In this document: positions 35,133 to 44,154 of the stretch, one piece after another
Layout: every line of letters starts with the position of its first letter
Position numbering within the stretch: position 1 is the stretch's first letter
The notes under the pieces: generated by a model
The model's database searches: none
What the model was told of the DNA's origin: nothing
The model's input: the letters and a program-made list of their open reading frames with translations, nothing else
Source of the DNA: an uncultured Eubacteriales bacterium
Lineage (GTDB): Bacteria > Bacillota > Clostridia > Oscillospirales > CAG-382
Length of the DNA stretch: 64,000 nucleotides
Direction: 5' to 3'
Assembly (NCBI GenBank): GCA_934479825.1
Contig: CAKSOW010000007.1
Location: forward strand, 1-64,000
Made by a program: the position numbers and the translations under genes

Positions 35133-36572
35133 ATGAACGAAAAAGATATATGGAATCTTGTGCTTACCGGATTAAAGGAAAATCATAATTTGTCAGAGAT
35201 GACCGTGAATCTTTGGTTTGACAGCATGTCCATGGAAAAGCTGACGCCGTCTACCGCCTATTTCCGCACGGATAACGATTTGAAAAAGCAAATTATTGAA
35301 TCCAAGTATGCCGATATTCTGAAAGAAGAACTGAAACACGTTTTGGGATTTGATGTGGAAATCGTTCTTGTGTCTACCGAGCATGGGTCGTTCGAGAGCC
35401 AGTTGAATGCCTTGCAGAACCGCTTGCGCTCCGAGCAGTTGGAGGAAGTCACCGAAAAACTCGATGCCGAGGATGCTGTCGGAATGCGTCAGACGGCGGC
35501 GCACTTCGGAAAGGATTCATCGGGAATCATGGTCTCCTCATCGCTTTTGCCGGAATATTCGCCGGAATACACTTTTGAAAACTTCGTCGTTGGACGTTCC
35601 AACGACCTTGCCTATAAAATGGCGTGGTCGGTTGCCAATCAACCGGCCGTTGTGGCAAATCCCTTATATCTGTACGGTTCGCCGGGACTCGGAAAAACGC
35701 ATTTGCTGTATGCCATTACGCACTTGTTGAATCAGAATCATCCGGAATTCAAGATTATTTACGCCAAAGGCGAAGATTTCACCAATGAGCTGATTGAATC
35801 GCTGTCCAATAAAACGCCGATTCTGTTCCGTGAAAAATACCGCAGTGCCGATGTGCTTCTCATCGACGATATCCAGTTTATTGCCGGTAAGGAAACCATA
35901 CAGGAAGAATTTTTCCATACCTATGAGGCGCTCTTTGAGGCAGGCAAGCAGATCATCGTTACCTCCGACCGTTTGCCCAAGGATATCAAAACCCTTGCCA
36001 GCCGTCTGCTTTCGCGCTTTGAACACGGAATCATCGTCGATATCCAACCGCCGGACTTGGAGCTTCGCGTGGCGATCTTCAAACGCAAGGCGGAGGCGCT
36101 TGGCATGAATGTGCCGAACGACGTTTTAATGTACTTAGGCGAAAACATCAAGGACAATATCCGTCAGATCGAGGGAGCGCTCAAAAAAATGCGTGCGCTT
36201 GCCTTTATCCAAGGCACGGATATCTGCATGGAGCACGCCAAAACCGCCGTTGCCGATATTTTAACTGCCAAGGCTTCGGCTGTCACTCCGGAAAAGATCC
36301 TGACGTTTGTGTCCCAGAAATACGGCATTCCGACCGAGGACATCATCGGAAAACGGAAAACCGACGCCATTGCTTCGGCAAGACAAGTGGCCATTTACTT
36401 ACTCCGCGAGTTAACCGATATGTCCTTTGCCAACATCGGAAAGGTCTTTAACCGCGATCATTCCACGGTGGTCGCGTCGGTCAACAAGGTCAAGGACCGC
36501 ATGAAAGAAGATTCCAGTTTTGAAGCGCAGATCGACGATATGATGAAAGATGTGCGCGCTGCCGGCTATTAA
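35133..36572 (+). CDS. dnaA: Chromosomal replication initiator DnaA
   Basis: 479-aa initiator. Domain I about 1-85 (NLWFDSMSMEKLTPSTAYF), linker to about 140, AAA+ domain with Walker A LYGSPGLGKTHLLYAI and Walker B VLLIDDIQFIAGKE, arginine finger region SRLLSRFEHG, and DNA-binding domain IV ending in FNRDHSTVVASVNKVKDRM. The ATG behind AAAGGAA is chosen; an upstream extension exists without support. Odd context: followed 16 bp later by ygiQ, with no dnaN, recF or rpmH nearby. Confidence 0.95.
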   Translation: MNEKDIWNLVLTGLKENHNLSEMTVNLWFDSMSMEKLTPSTAYFRTDNDLKKQIIESKYADILKEELKHVLGFDVEIVLVSTEHGSFESQLNALQNRLRSEQLEEVTEKLDAEDAVGMRQTAAHFGKDSSGIMVSSSLLPEYSPEYTFENFVVGRSNDLAYKMAWSVANQPAVVANPLYLYGSPGLGKTHLLYAITHLLNQNHPEFKIIYAKGEDFTNELIESLSNKTPILFREKYRSADVLLIDDIQFIAGKETIQEEFFHTYEALFEAGKQIIVTSDRLPKDIKTLASRLLSRFEHGIIVDIQPPDLELRVAIFKRKAEALGMNVPNDVLMYLGENIKDNIRQIEGALKKMRALAFIQGTDICMEHAKTAVADILTAKASAVTPEKILTFVSQKYGIPTEDIIGKRKTDAIASARQVAIYLLRELTDMSFANIGKVFNRDHSTVVASVNKVKDRMKEDSSFEAQIDDMMKDVRAAGY

Positions 36573-36588
36573 GCCATCAGGAGAAACT

Positions 36589-38664
36589 TTGAAGTATTTA
36601 CCGAAACTTGGCACAAAGCCGTTACCCATGTCGCCCGAAGAATTGCCCGAAGGAACGGTTGTCGATTTTGTTTTTGTGACCGGCGACGCGTATGTCGATC
36701 ACCCCAGCTTTGTTACGGCCATTATCGGACGGGTTTTGGAGGACGCCGGCTATACGGTCGGTATTATCGCCCAACCCGACTATAAAAACCGCTACAAGGA
36801 CGGCAGCGGAAAGGGCGTTTGCGTGTTCGGCAGACCAAGACTTGGTTTTATGGTCTGTTCGGGAAACATGGATTCCATGGTGGCGCATTATACGGCCTCC
36901 AAAAAGCGCCGCAGTGAAGATTATTATTCGCCCGAAATGAAAATTGGCTTGCGTCCCGATCGCGCCGTCATTGTCTATTGCAACCGGATCCGCGAGGCTT
37001 ATGGCGATGTTCCGATCTTAATCGGCGGCGTGGAAGCGTCGCTTCGCCGGTTTGCCCATTACGATTATTGGGACGATAAGGTGCGCCGCAGTATCTTGAT
37101 CGATTCCGGTGCAGATATCCTGCTTTACGGTATGGGAGAATACAACACGCCGGCTGTTGCCAAAATGTTGGATAAAGGCGTGCCGGTAAAAAAGATACGA
37201 GGAATACGCGGAACGGTTTTTGCCGCCGAACCGGATTATAAGCCGGAATTTGACTATGTCGATACCTATAAATACGACGAACTGAAAACCGACAAGGAAA
37301 AGTACGCGCGTGCGTTCAAAATTCAATACAATAACCAAAGCCCGGTGGACGGAAAGGCAATCGTGGAGTATTACGACGGAAAAAAAGTCGTGCAGAATCC
37401 ACCGCCGCCGCTATTGACCCGGGAGGATATGGACAAGGTCTATGCCTTGCCGTATACGCGCACCTGGCATCCGAGCTACGATAAGTACGGCGGCATTGCC
37501 GCGCTTTCTGAGGTCGGTTTTTCCATCACGCATAACCGCGGTTGTTTCGGCGGCTGTGCTTTTTGCTCGATTGCCTTCCATCAAGGACGAAATGTTGTTT
37601 CGCGCAGTATCGAATCGGTGGTGGAAGAAGCAAAGCTTTTAACGACACTGCCCGGTTTCAAAGGCTATATTCACGATGTGGGCGGACCGACCGCCAATTT
37701 CCGCTATGGACCGTGCCAAGCCGTTCGCGACGGCAAAAAGGGAATCTGTAAGGAGCGCCGTTGTCTGGCGCCAAAGCCCTGCAAGAATCTCATCTGCGAC
37801 CAAAGCGAATACGTGGAGCTTTTGGAAAAAGTGGCGGCTGTGCCGAAAATCAAGAAAGTGTTCGTGCGGAGCGGTGTGCGCTTCGACTATGCCGTTTACG
37901 ATAAAGATGAAACTTTTATCGATGTTCTTGCCAAAAAGCATGTCAGCGGCCAGTTGAAAACCGCCCCGGAGCATATTTCCAACAACGTGCTTCGCTATAT
38001 GGGAAAACCCGAAATTTCGGTTTACGAAAAATTCTGTGATAAGTATTTTGCCGCCTGCAAGCGTGCCGGTCTTGAACAGTATATCGTGCCGTATCTCATG
38101 TCCTCTCATCCGGGAAGTACGTTAGACGACGCGATTGACCTTGCGCTGTATCTGAAAAAGCACAAGATCCGTCCCGAACAGGTGCAGGACTTTTATCCGA
38201 CGCCGGGAACCGCGGCGACAACTATGTATTATACCGGTTTGGATCCGTTTACCTTGCTTCCGGTGAAAGTGACGCGCGACTACGAGGAAAAACGTATGCA
38301 GCGCGCGCTGCTGCAATCCACACGCCCGGAAAATGCAGAACTTGTCCGAAAAGCCATTATGCTTTCGGGACGGGAAGATGCCTGGCAGTTGTTGGGACAC
38401 AGGCCGGATTTTCGTCAGAAGGACACAGGAAAAGCGAATGCCGCAAAAAATATGGGAAAAAGAGACGGGAAAAATTCCGGCAGGAATCTCGGAAAAAATT
38501 CTGAAAAGAATGCCGGCAGAAACGGAAAACCGTATGACGGCAGGGATCGCTATGAAACCGGGAAAAAGTCCGGCGCAAACGCACAAAAAAGCGGCGGCAC
38601 CAAACGTACCGCCGGCCAAAAGAACCCGGCAAATCCCCAAGATTTCCGCAAAGGGAAACATTAA
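36589..38664 (+). CDS. YgiQ family radical SAM protein
   Basis: 691-aa protein of the UPF0313/YgiQ family; function unsettled. VTGDAYVDHPSF and IIAQPDY are N-terminal hallmarks, the radical SAM cluster motif is CFGGCAFC (CxxxCxxC), and additional cysteines follow (CKERRCLAPKPCKNLIC). The start is best placed at a TTG (LKYLPK) 5 nt after AGGAG, matching the family's conserved KxLP opening; the next ATG (36628) would lose it. The C-terminal ~75 residues are a Lys/Asn/Gly-rich low-complexity tail. It is co-transcribed with dnaA by spacing. Confidence 0.9.
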   Translation: MKYLPKLGTKPLPMSPEELPEGTVVDFVFVTGDAYVDHPSFVTAIIGRVLEDAGYTVGIIAQPDYKNRYKDGSGKGVCVFGRPRLGFMVCSGNMDSMVAHYTASKKRRSEDYYSPEMKIGLRPDRAVIVYCNRIREAYGDVPILIGGVEASLRRFAHYDYWDDKVRRSILIDSGADILLYGMGEYNTPAVAKMLDKGVPVKKIRGIRGTVFAAEPDYKPEFDYVDTYKYDELKTDKEKYARAFKIQYNNQSPVDGKAIVEYYDGKKVVQNPPPPLLTREDMDKVYALPYTRTWHPSYDKYGGIAALSEVGFSITHNRGCFGGCAFCSIAFHQGRNVVSRSIESVVEEAKLLTTLPGFKGYIHDVGGPTANFRYGPCQAVRDGKKGICKERRCLAPKPCKNLICDQSEYVELLEKVAAVPKIKKVFVRSGVRFDYAVYDKDETFIDVLAKKHVSGQLKTAPEHISNNVLRYMGKPEISVYEKFCDKYFAACKRAGLEQYIVPYLMSSHPGSTLDDAIDLALYLKKHKIRPEQVQDFYPTPGTAATTMYYTGLDPFTLLPVKVTRDYEEKRMQRALLQSTRPENAELVRKAIMLSGREDAWQLLGHRPDFRQKDTGKANAAKNMGKRDGKNSGRNLGKNSEKNAGRNGKPYDGRDRYETGKKSGANAQKSGGTKRTAGQKNPANPQDFRKGKH

Positions 38665-38683
38665 GATTCCGGATTCTCTTTGG

Positions 38684-38902
38684 TTAAATCTTGTCTTCGC
38701 CGTCCGTAATGATGTTGCGTTCGCGGAAAAGAAGCGAAATGCACCACAGTCCGGCAAGACCCACTAACACATATATAATGCGGCTGATGACGCCTCCCTG
38801 GCCGCCGAACAGCCATGCGACGCAGTCAAACTGAAACAGTCCGATGCTGCCCCAGTTGAGCGCACCGATAATCGTTAAGATTAGCGCAATTCTGTCAAGC
38901 AT
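38684..38902 (-). CDS. DUF378 small membrane protein (YuzA-like)
   Basis: 72-aa protein with two membrane helices. LDRIALILTIIGALNWGSIGLFQFD and FGGQGGVISRIIYVLVGLAGLW contain the family core. Start at ATG preceded by AAGGAGA. Function unknown. Convergent with ygiQ, 19 bp apart. Confidence 0.88.
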   Translation of the reverse strand: MLDRIALILTIIGALNWGSIGLFQFDCVAWLFGGQGGVISRIIYVLVGLAGLWCISLLFRERNIITDGEDKI

Positions 38903-38937
38903 TGGTTTTATCTCCTTTAACAGCTCTTTTAAAATAG

Positions 38938-38966
38938 GCAAAATGAGTTTTTCATTCTCATTTTGC
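38938..38966 (-). promoter_or_regulatory. Palindrome at the DUF378 promoter
   Basis: Perfect 10-bp arms GCAAAATGAG/CTCATTTTGC separated by 9 bp, directly downstream of a minus-strand TATACT (38970-38975). Could be an operator or a 5'-leader hairpin. Confidence 0.45.
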
Positions 38967-39052
38967 TTACAGTATACCCGACTGTTTGTTTTTTATGCAC
39001 GCTGTGACGCTAAAAAACAAATAAATGGAAACCCGAAAGGAAAATACCTTTT

Positions 39053-39754
39053 ATGCGAATGAGAAAAAAGAAAAACGGCTCAAAGCGTATGCTTGCCTGC
39101 GCGGATATCCATATCACCGAGCCGACGGCTTTCAAAGGCAAATGGCGCACGCTTGCCGGCGAAAAGGCTTTGTATGCCGAAATCGGCTGCGGCAAAGGCG
39201 GTTTTATTACCGAGCTGGCACGCCGTCATCCGGAAAATTTCTATGTCGGCTTTGAAAAAGTGCCGGATGTTATCGTCATGGCCATGGAAAAGATCAAACA
39301 GGCAGAACTTTCCAATGTCGTGTTTGTCTGCGGCGACGCAGAGGCTTTGACCGATATTTTTGAAGAGAGCGAATTGGACGGACTGTATCTCAACTTTTCC
39401 GACCCATGGCCGAAGAAAAAGCATGCTAAGCGCCGGCTTACCTACATCCGTTTTCTCGAAAAGTATCGCACGGTTCTGAAAGACGGCGGAAAAATCTTCT
39501 TTAAAACCGATAACCGTCCGTTATTTGATTTTTCCCTTGAACAGTTCAACTTGGCGCATATTCCGCTTTCCGACGTTACAAACGATTTGCATAACAGCGT
39601 CTATGAAGCGGATAATATCCATACCGAATACGAGGACAATTTTTCCGCCAAGGGCTTTTCCATTAACCGCCTTGTCGGAACAGTCGATAAGTCGCTGATA
39701 CCGGAGGGGGAGCCGGAAAGCGAAGAAACGACAAACGAAAAAAGCGAGGCATGA
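39053..39754 (+). CDS. trmB: tRNA (guanine-N7-)-methyltransferase
   Basis: 233-aa SAM-dependent enzyme forming m7G46 in tRNA. Begins MRMRKKK as usual; SAM site AEIGCGKGGFITELARRHPE (about 43-62); YLNFSDPWPKKKHAKRRL is the family signature; TDNRPLFDFSLEQF near the end. AAAGGAA precedes the ATG. Its stop overlaps the region of the nadE start. Confidence 0.96.
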   Translation: MRMRKKKNGSKRMLACADIHITEPTAFKGKWRTLAGEKALYAEIGCGKGGFITELARRHPENFYVGFEKVPDVIVMAMEKIKQAELSNVVFVCGDAEALTDIFEESELDGLYLNFSDPWPKKKHAKRRLTYIRFLEKYRTVLKDGGKIFFKTDNRPLFDFSLEQFNLAHIPLSDVTNDLHNSVYEADNIHTEYEDNFSAKGFSINRLVGTVDKSLIPEGEPESEETTNEKSEA

Positions 39755-39756
39755 AC

Positions 39757-41718
39757 ATGTTTGATTTTGTAAGACTTGCCATGGCTGTGCCGCATACGGC
39801 GGTCGGCGCGGTGAGAAAAAATACCGAAAGTATTTTGAATAAAATTGAAAAAGCCGATAAAACGGGCGCACAGTACGTGATTTTTCCGGAACTTGCATTG
39901 ACCGGCTATACCTGTGCCGATTTGTTTTTTGCACAACCGCTTTTAGAGGAAACGCTGGATGCGCTTGCAAAAATCGCGCGTCTTACCGAACAGCTGGATA
40001 TCACGGTCTTGGTCGGCGCGCCGATTCGTATCGACTCGGCCTTGTATAACTGTGCGGTTGTCCTTTCCGGCGGCAGAATTTGCGGTCTTGTTCCCAAAAC
40101 ATTTTTGCCCAACTACAATGAATTCTATGAAAAAAGGTGGTTTGCCTCAGCACGTGATCTGAACCGCGATACGGTGGATTCACTGGAACTCGGGCAAAAA
40201 ACCTCTTATCCCGTCCCGGTCTCAAACCGGCTTGTCTTTGTCGGGCGCGGCGGCGAGACGTTTGGCGTCGAGGTCTGCGAAGACTTGTGGACGCCGCTTT
40301 CCCCCGGAACGCATTTGGCTTTGTCCGGCGCGGAAATGCTCTTCAACCTTTCCGCAAGCAACGAAACTATCGGCAAGCGTGCCTATCGCCGCGACATTGT
40401 GCGCGCCGAGTCGGCAAGCGCCTTATGCGTCTATGCCTATGTGTCGGCAGGCAGCGGCGAATCGACTACCGATCTCATTTTTTCGGGTCATTCGTTGGTC
40501 TGCGAGAACGGCTCGGTGATTTGCGAAAATGAAACGTTGATCGACGACGATTATCTTCTCTGCACCGACGTGGATTTAGGCAAAATTCGTGCCGACCGTC
40601 GCAAGATTCGCAGTTTTTCCGATTGTGCGGCGGCAGATACCGAACGTGAAACAATTCGCCGCATCAAACTGTATGCACCGGTCACGCACCGAGAGAAGCG
40701 CGACGACGAGGGCGCACTGTATCCGCTTCGTAAGCTGCCGTTCGTGCCGCAGACCAAAGCCAAGCGAACCGAACGTTGCTTAGGAATCTTTGAGATGCAG
40801 GTGGCTGGTCTTGTCGGACGCCTGTCGGTCGCTGCACAGAAAGTGGTGGTCGGCGTATCGGGCGGCTTGGATTCGACGCTTGCCTTGTTGGTGTGCGTGC
40901 AGGCTATGAAAAAACTGCACCGTCCGGTGACAAACGTTATCGGCGTAACGATGCCGTGTTTCGGAACGACTTCGCGCACCTACAACAATTCGGTAGCGCT
41001 CATGAAAGCGCTTGGCGTGACGCTGCGCGAGATCAACATTAAAGACGCTTGCCTGCAACATTTCAAAGACATCGGACACGACGAAAACGTGCGCGATATC
41101 ACCTACGAAAATGTGCAGGCAAGAGAACGCACCCAGGTTTTAATGGATGTGGCGAACGGCGATAATGCGCTTGTGTGCGGCACGGGCGATCTCAGCGAAT
41201 TAGCGCTTGGCTGGTGTACCTATAATGCCGACCACATGAGTATGTACGGCGTGAATGCCAGCATTCCGAAAACGCTCATCCGGTGGATGATCGAGAGCAT
41301 TGCCGAGGGAGAAGTGTTCCCGGGGTGTGCCGATATTTTAATGGATGTGGCGGATACGCCGATCAGCCCCGAACTTCTGCCGCCCGACGCGAGCGGAAAA
41401 ATCGCGCAAAAAACCGAGGATACCGTAGGCCCCTACGCTCTGCATGACTTTTTCCTTTATTATGTGCTTCGCTTCGGTTTTACCCCGGAAAAGATCTATT
41501 TTTTGGCGCGCCGCGCATTTTGTGAGGATTTCGACGCGGACACGATCAAAAAGTGGTTAAAAACGTTTTATCGCCGGTTCTTTACGCAACAGTTCAAACG
41601 CAGCTGCCTGCCGGACGGCGTCAAGGTCGGAAGCGTCTGCCTGTCGCCGCGCGGCGATTGGCGTATGCCGAGTGACGCGTCTGCCGCCGATTGGCTTACA
41701 AGAGTGGAAAATTTATAG
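39757..41718 (+). CDS. nadE: Glutamine-dependent NAD+ synthetase
   Basis: 653-aa two-domain enzyme. The N-terminal nitrilase-like glutaminase (about 1-280) has the catalytic Glu in FPELALTGYTCADL and Cys in VEVCEDLWTP; the C-terminal synthetase has the PP-loop GVSGGLDSTLALL (about 372). It amidates deamido-NAD using glutamine ammonia passed through a tunnel. Of two close ATGs the second (MFDFVRL) sits 7 nt after GCGAGG and is preferred. Coupled to trmB. Confidence 0.95.
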   Translation: MFDFVRLAMAVPHTAVGAVRKNTESILNKIEKADKTGAQYVIFPELALTGYTCADLFFAQPLLEETLDALAKIARLTEQLDITVLVGAPIRIDSALYNCAVVLSGGRICGLVPKTFLPNYNEFYEKRWFASARDLNRDTVDSLELGQKTSYPVPVSNRLVFVGRGGETFGVEVCEDLWTPLSPGTHLALSGAEMLFNLSASNETIGKRAYRRDIVRAESASALCVYAYVSAGSGESTTDLIFSGHSLVCENGSVICENETLIDDDYLLCTDVDLGKIRADRRKIRSFSDCAAADTERETIRRIKLYAPVTHREKRDDEGALYPLRKLPFVPQTKAKRTERCLGIFEMQVAGLVGRLSVAAQKVVVGVSGGLDSTLALLVCVQAMKKLHRPVTNVIGVTMPCFGTTSRTYNNSVALMKALGVTLREINIKDACLQHFKDIGHDENVRDITYENVQARERTQVLMDVANGDNALVCGTGDLSELALGWCTYNADHMSMYGVNASIPKTLIRWMIESIAEGEVFPGCADILMDVADTPISPELLPPDASGKIAQKTEDTVGPYALHDFFLYYVLRFGFTPEKIYFLARRAFCEDFDADTIKKWLKTFYRRFFTQQFKRSCLPDGVKVGSVCLSPRGDWRMPSDASAADWLTRVENL

Positions 41719-41731
41719 TATTTTTACGAAA

Positions 41732-41766
41732 ACAGACCGCAGATTTCTTTTGGAAATCTGCGGTCT
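41732..41766 (+). terminator. Hairpin after nadE
   Basis: Perfect 15-bp stem CAGACCGCAGATTTC/GAAATCTGCGGTCTG with a 5-nt loop but no T-run. It overlaps the start of the 208-bp repeat. Confidence 0.5.
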
Positions 41767-41968
41767 GTCTGTTGCAAAAGTCTCCGTGACATATCGGGCG
41801 AAGCCCGATTTAAATTTAAATTTGAAAAAATCGGGGACATGCGCCACGATTTTTTCTCAGATAGATTCGCGAGTGTCAAAAAGCGGAGACTTTTTGGCAT
41901 GAGGCGCGAGCGTACGAATCTGGTTCGTGTCGTAAAACGAAGTTTTGCGACACGCGCAAAGAAATCCG
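41761..41968 (+). repeat. 208-bp repeat, tandem copy 1
   Basis: Begins CGGTCTGTCTGTTGC. Contains ATCGGGCGAAGCCCGAT, an AAAAAATCG/CGATTTTTT stem, and GTGTCGTAAAAC-GAA-GTTTTGCGACAC. Highly similar to the next unit. Confidence 0.9.
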
Positions 41969-42179
41969 CGGTCTGTCTGTTGCAAAAGTCTCTGTGACAT
42001 ATCGGGCGAAGCCCGATTAAAATACAAATTTGAAAAAATCGGGGACATGTGCCACGATTTTTTCTCGGATAGATTCGCGAGTGTCAAAAAGCAGAGGCTT
42101 TTTGGCATGAGGCGTGAGCGTACGGATCTGGTTCGTGTCGTAAAACGAAATTTTGCGACACGCGCAAAGAAATCCGCGG
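41969..42179 (+). repeat. 208-bp repeat, tandem copy 2
   Basis: Same unit as 41761-41968 with about 15 substitutions. Ends just before the stop codon of the convergent WG-repeat gene. A reversed, diverged copy lies at 59550-59725. Confidence 0.9.
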
Positions 42180-42185
42180 TTTTAC

Positions 42186-44093
42186 TTATTCGGTTAAGGC
42201 TTCTTCTTGGTATGTTACCGTCGCGCCGAGTGCCTCCGCAACAAATCGGACAGGCGCATACGTGCGGTCGTTTTCGAGAAACACCGTTGCGTCAAGCGTG
42301 CGCGGTGCGCCGTTTACATAGGCGATGTTTGTGCCGATAGTGAGCCGAACTGTCGTGCTCTCTTTGACAAAGACTGCCGTTTTTGTTTCATCCTCCCATG
42401 AAACCTCTGCGCCAAGCGATTCCGCAAGAAAACGTACCGGCACATAGGTGCGGTCGTCTCGCAAAAACGGCGGCGTATCGAGCACCTTTTCTTCCGCATT
42501 GACAAAAGCGGTCGTATTGCCAAGCGTCAGCCGGATCTCGGTCGTGTCGGTTGCAACGGTCACAAGCTTGCGGTACACAACGGGCTTCTCATACGAAAAA
42601 CGGAGAACACCGGCTCCGCTTGGGAAAATCACACTGCAAAGACCGAGTTTGGCATTATACTGTAAATCCACGCAAGAGGCTTGGCGGAAGATTGCTTGGC
42701 CGTTTGCGTCGAGAAGCAACCAGTTTTCACCCTGACGTGCACGCCACAAGGCGGAAACTTGAAACATTACGGAATCGGCGGCGTAAATGTCGTCATAGAC
42801 AAACGGAACACAGGTGTTGCCGTCGGCGTCCAAAACGCCGCACATGGATTCGCCTTTGCAGCCGATAATATAGCCTTGTTGATAGGAATTCCGGAAATTC
42901 GTGAATTCATACGGGGTAACTTCTGTCCCATCCGGACGGATGACGGCAAGAAGCTCGCCTTTCTTTGCCTGCAAAGCTGTGTTGGATAGCCGTTCCAAAT
43001 AGTCATAGTCAAAGGGAAGAAGTATATTTCCGGCGCGGTCGATCATCCCCCATTTGCCGTCCTTTTCGACGAGGATCCGGTCGTTATCGAAATAGTTTAC
43101 AGCCCCGTATTCGATCGGAACAACCGGCTTTCCGGCAAGGTCGAATGCGCCGGTTAAGCCGTGTGAAACGGCTTGAACGAGTTCGCTTTGTGAGAGAGTG
43201 TTTGTCGGGATAGCGGAGCAGAGAAGCGACAGATTGTCGTATTCGAGCGGCAGAAGCAGGTTCCCGGAAACATCGATCATGCCGTACCGTGCGCCGGACG
43301 CATCCGAATTGTAAACGACAAGGACATTTTCCGAGATGAAGAAGAGGTGCGAATAGGCGAGAGGAACAACGACATTTCCGGCGTAATCGAGAAAACCGCA
43401 TACATAGCCGTTTTCACTCTCGTTTGTCGCATAGATAAGCTCTCTTTTGGGGGAACTGAAATCCTGGGAAAGAGACTCGTATTCAAACGGAATGAGAGCT
43501 TTTCCGGAAAGATCGATAAGCCCGTATCTTCCGTCTTTCTTGGCAAACAGCGGCGAATCGTTTTTGGTTTCATACAGAGCGGAATCGGCGCGTGTATCGA
43601 ATTTTGGGTTTAGGGCGTCATAATCAAACGGCAGAACCGTGTTTCCGGCATAATCGATAACGCCGAATTTACCGGACTTGTTTTCAGCAATGAGATACTT
43701 GTCGCCAAGCGCGGTAAAACCGTAGATATATCCGAACGGAACGACTATACGGCCGTCTGTATCGCACACGCCCCATTCGCCGGCTCCTTGCACTCTGCCG
43801 GGGGAGATGTTCTTTCCGAGAGCGAAATAGCCGTCCGCAAGCGTGCGGATATCGTCATATTCGGCAGGAACGACGATCTTTCCGTCCGAAAGGCGTACAA
43901 GACCGCGCTTATACAGGAACGACCCTCCGCCGAAGAAAACGGCAACGTCTTCCGAGGCAGGATTTAAGGAGCGATAGTCGGAATTCGGCTCAATGAGCCA
44001 CTGATAAGACCAAGCCGCACTTGCCGTAAGAGCGAAACATACAAGCCAAAAACAGATACAGACGGAAATCGGGAAAAATCGGAAACGTTTCAT
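42186..44093 (-). CDS. Secreted WG-repeat protein with copper amine oxidase-like C-terminal domain
   Basis: 635-aa exported protein: signal peptide (about 1-27, ending TASA), then about ten WG (KWG) repeats such as GMIDVSGNLLLPLEYDNL and GVIDYAGNTVLPFDYDAL (about 50-460), then two related modules with RTYVPVRFLAESLGAEVSW and RTYAPVRFVAEALGATVTY, typical of the copper amine oxidase N-terminal-like domain found on clostridial surface proteins. Function unknown; such repeats are presumed to be protein-binding. TGAGGAA precedes the ATG. Last on the minus strand before the 208-bp repeats. Confidence 0.88.
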   Translation of the reverse strand: MKRFRFFPISVCICFWLVCFALTASAAWSYQWLIEPNSDYRSLNPASEDVAVFFGGGSFLYKRGLVRLSDGKIVVPAEYDDIRTLADGYFALGKNISPGRVQGAGEWGVCDTDGRIVVPFGYIYGFTALGDKYLIAENKSGKFGVIDYAGNTVLPFDYDALNPKFDTRADSALYETKNDSPLFAKKDGRYGLIDLSGKALIPFEYESLSQDFSSPKRELIYATNESENGYVCGFLDYAGNVVVPLAYSHLFFISENVLVVYNSDASGARYGMIDVSGNLLLPLEYDNLSLLCSAIPTNTLSQSELVQAVSHGLTGAFDLAGKPVVPIEYGAVNYFDNDRILVEKDGKWGMIDRAGNILLPFDYDYLERLSNTALQAKKGELLAVIRPDGTEVTPYEFTNFRNSYQQGYIIGCKGESMCGVLDADGNTCVPFVYDDIYAADSVMFQVSALWRARQGENWLLLDANGQAIFRQASCVDLQYNAKLGLCSVIFPSGAGVLRFSYEKPVVYRKLVTVATDTTEIRLTLGNTTAFVNAEEKVLDTPPFLRDDRTYVPVRFLAESLGAEVSWEDETKTAVFVKESTTVRLTIGTNIAYVNGAPRTLDATVFLENDRTYAPVRFVAEALGATVTYQEEALTE

Positions 44094-44154
44094 AAGAATT
44101 CCTCACTTTCAACTTTTTACCGGTTTGCGTTCAACTGTTAGACGCATTATGTAC

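Noticed and set aside
41857..42108. Frames inside the 208-bp repeats (also 59310-59711)
   Set aside because: Follow the repeat units rather than any gene boundary; no ribosome site or family.
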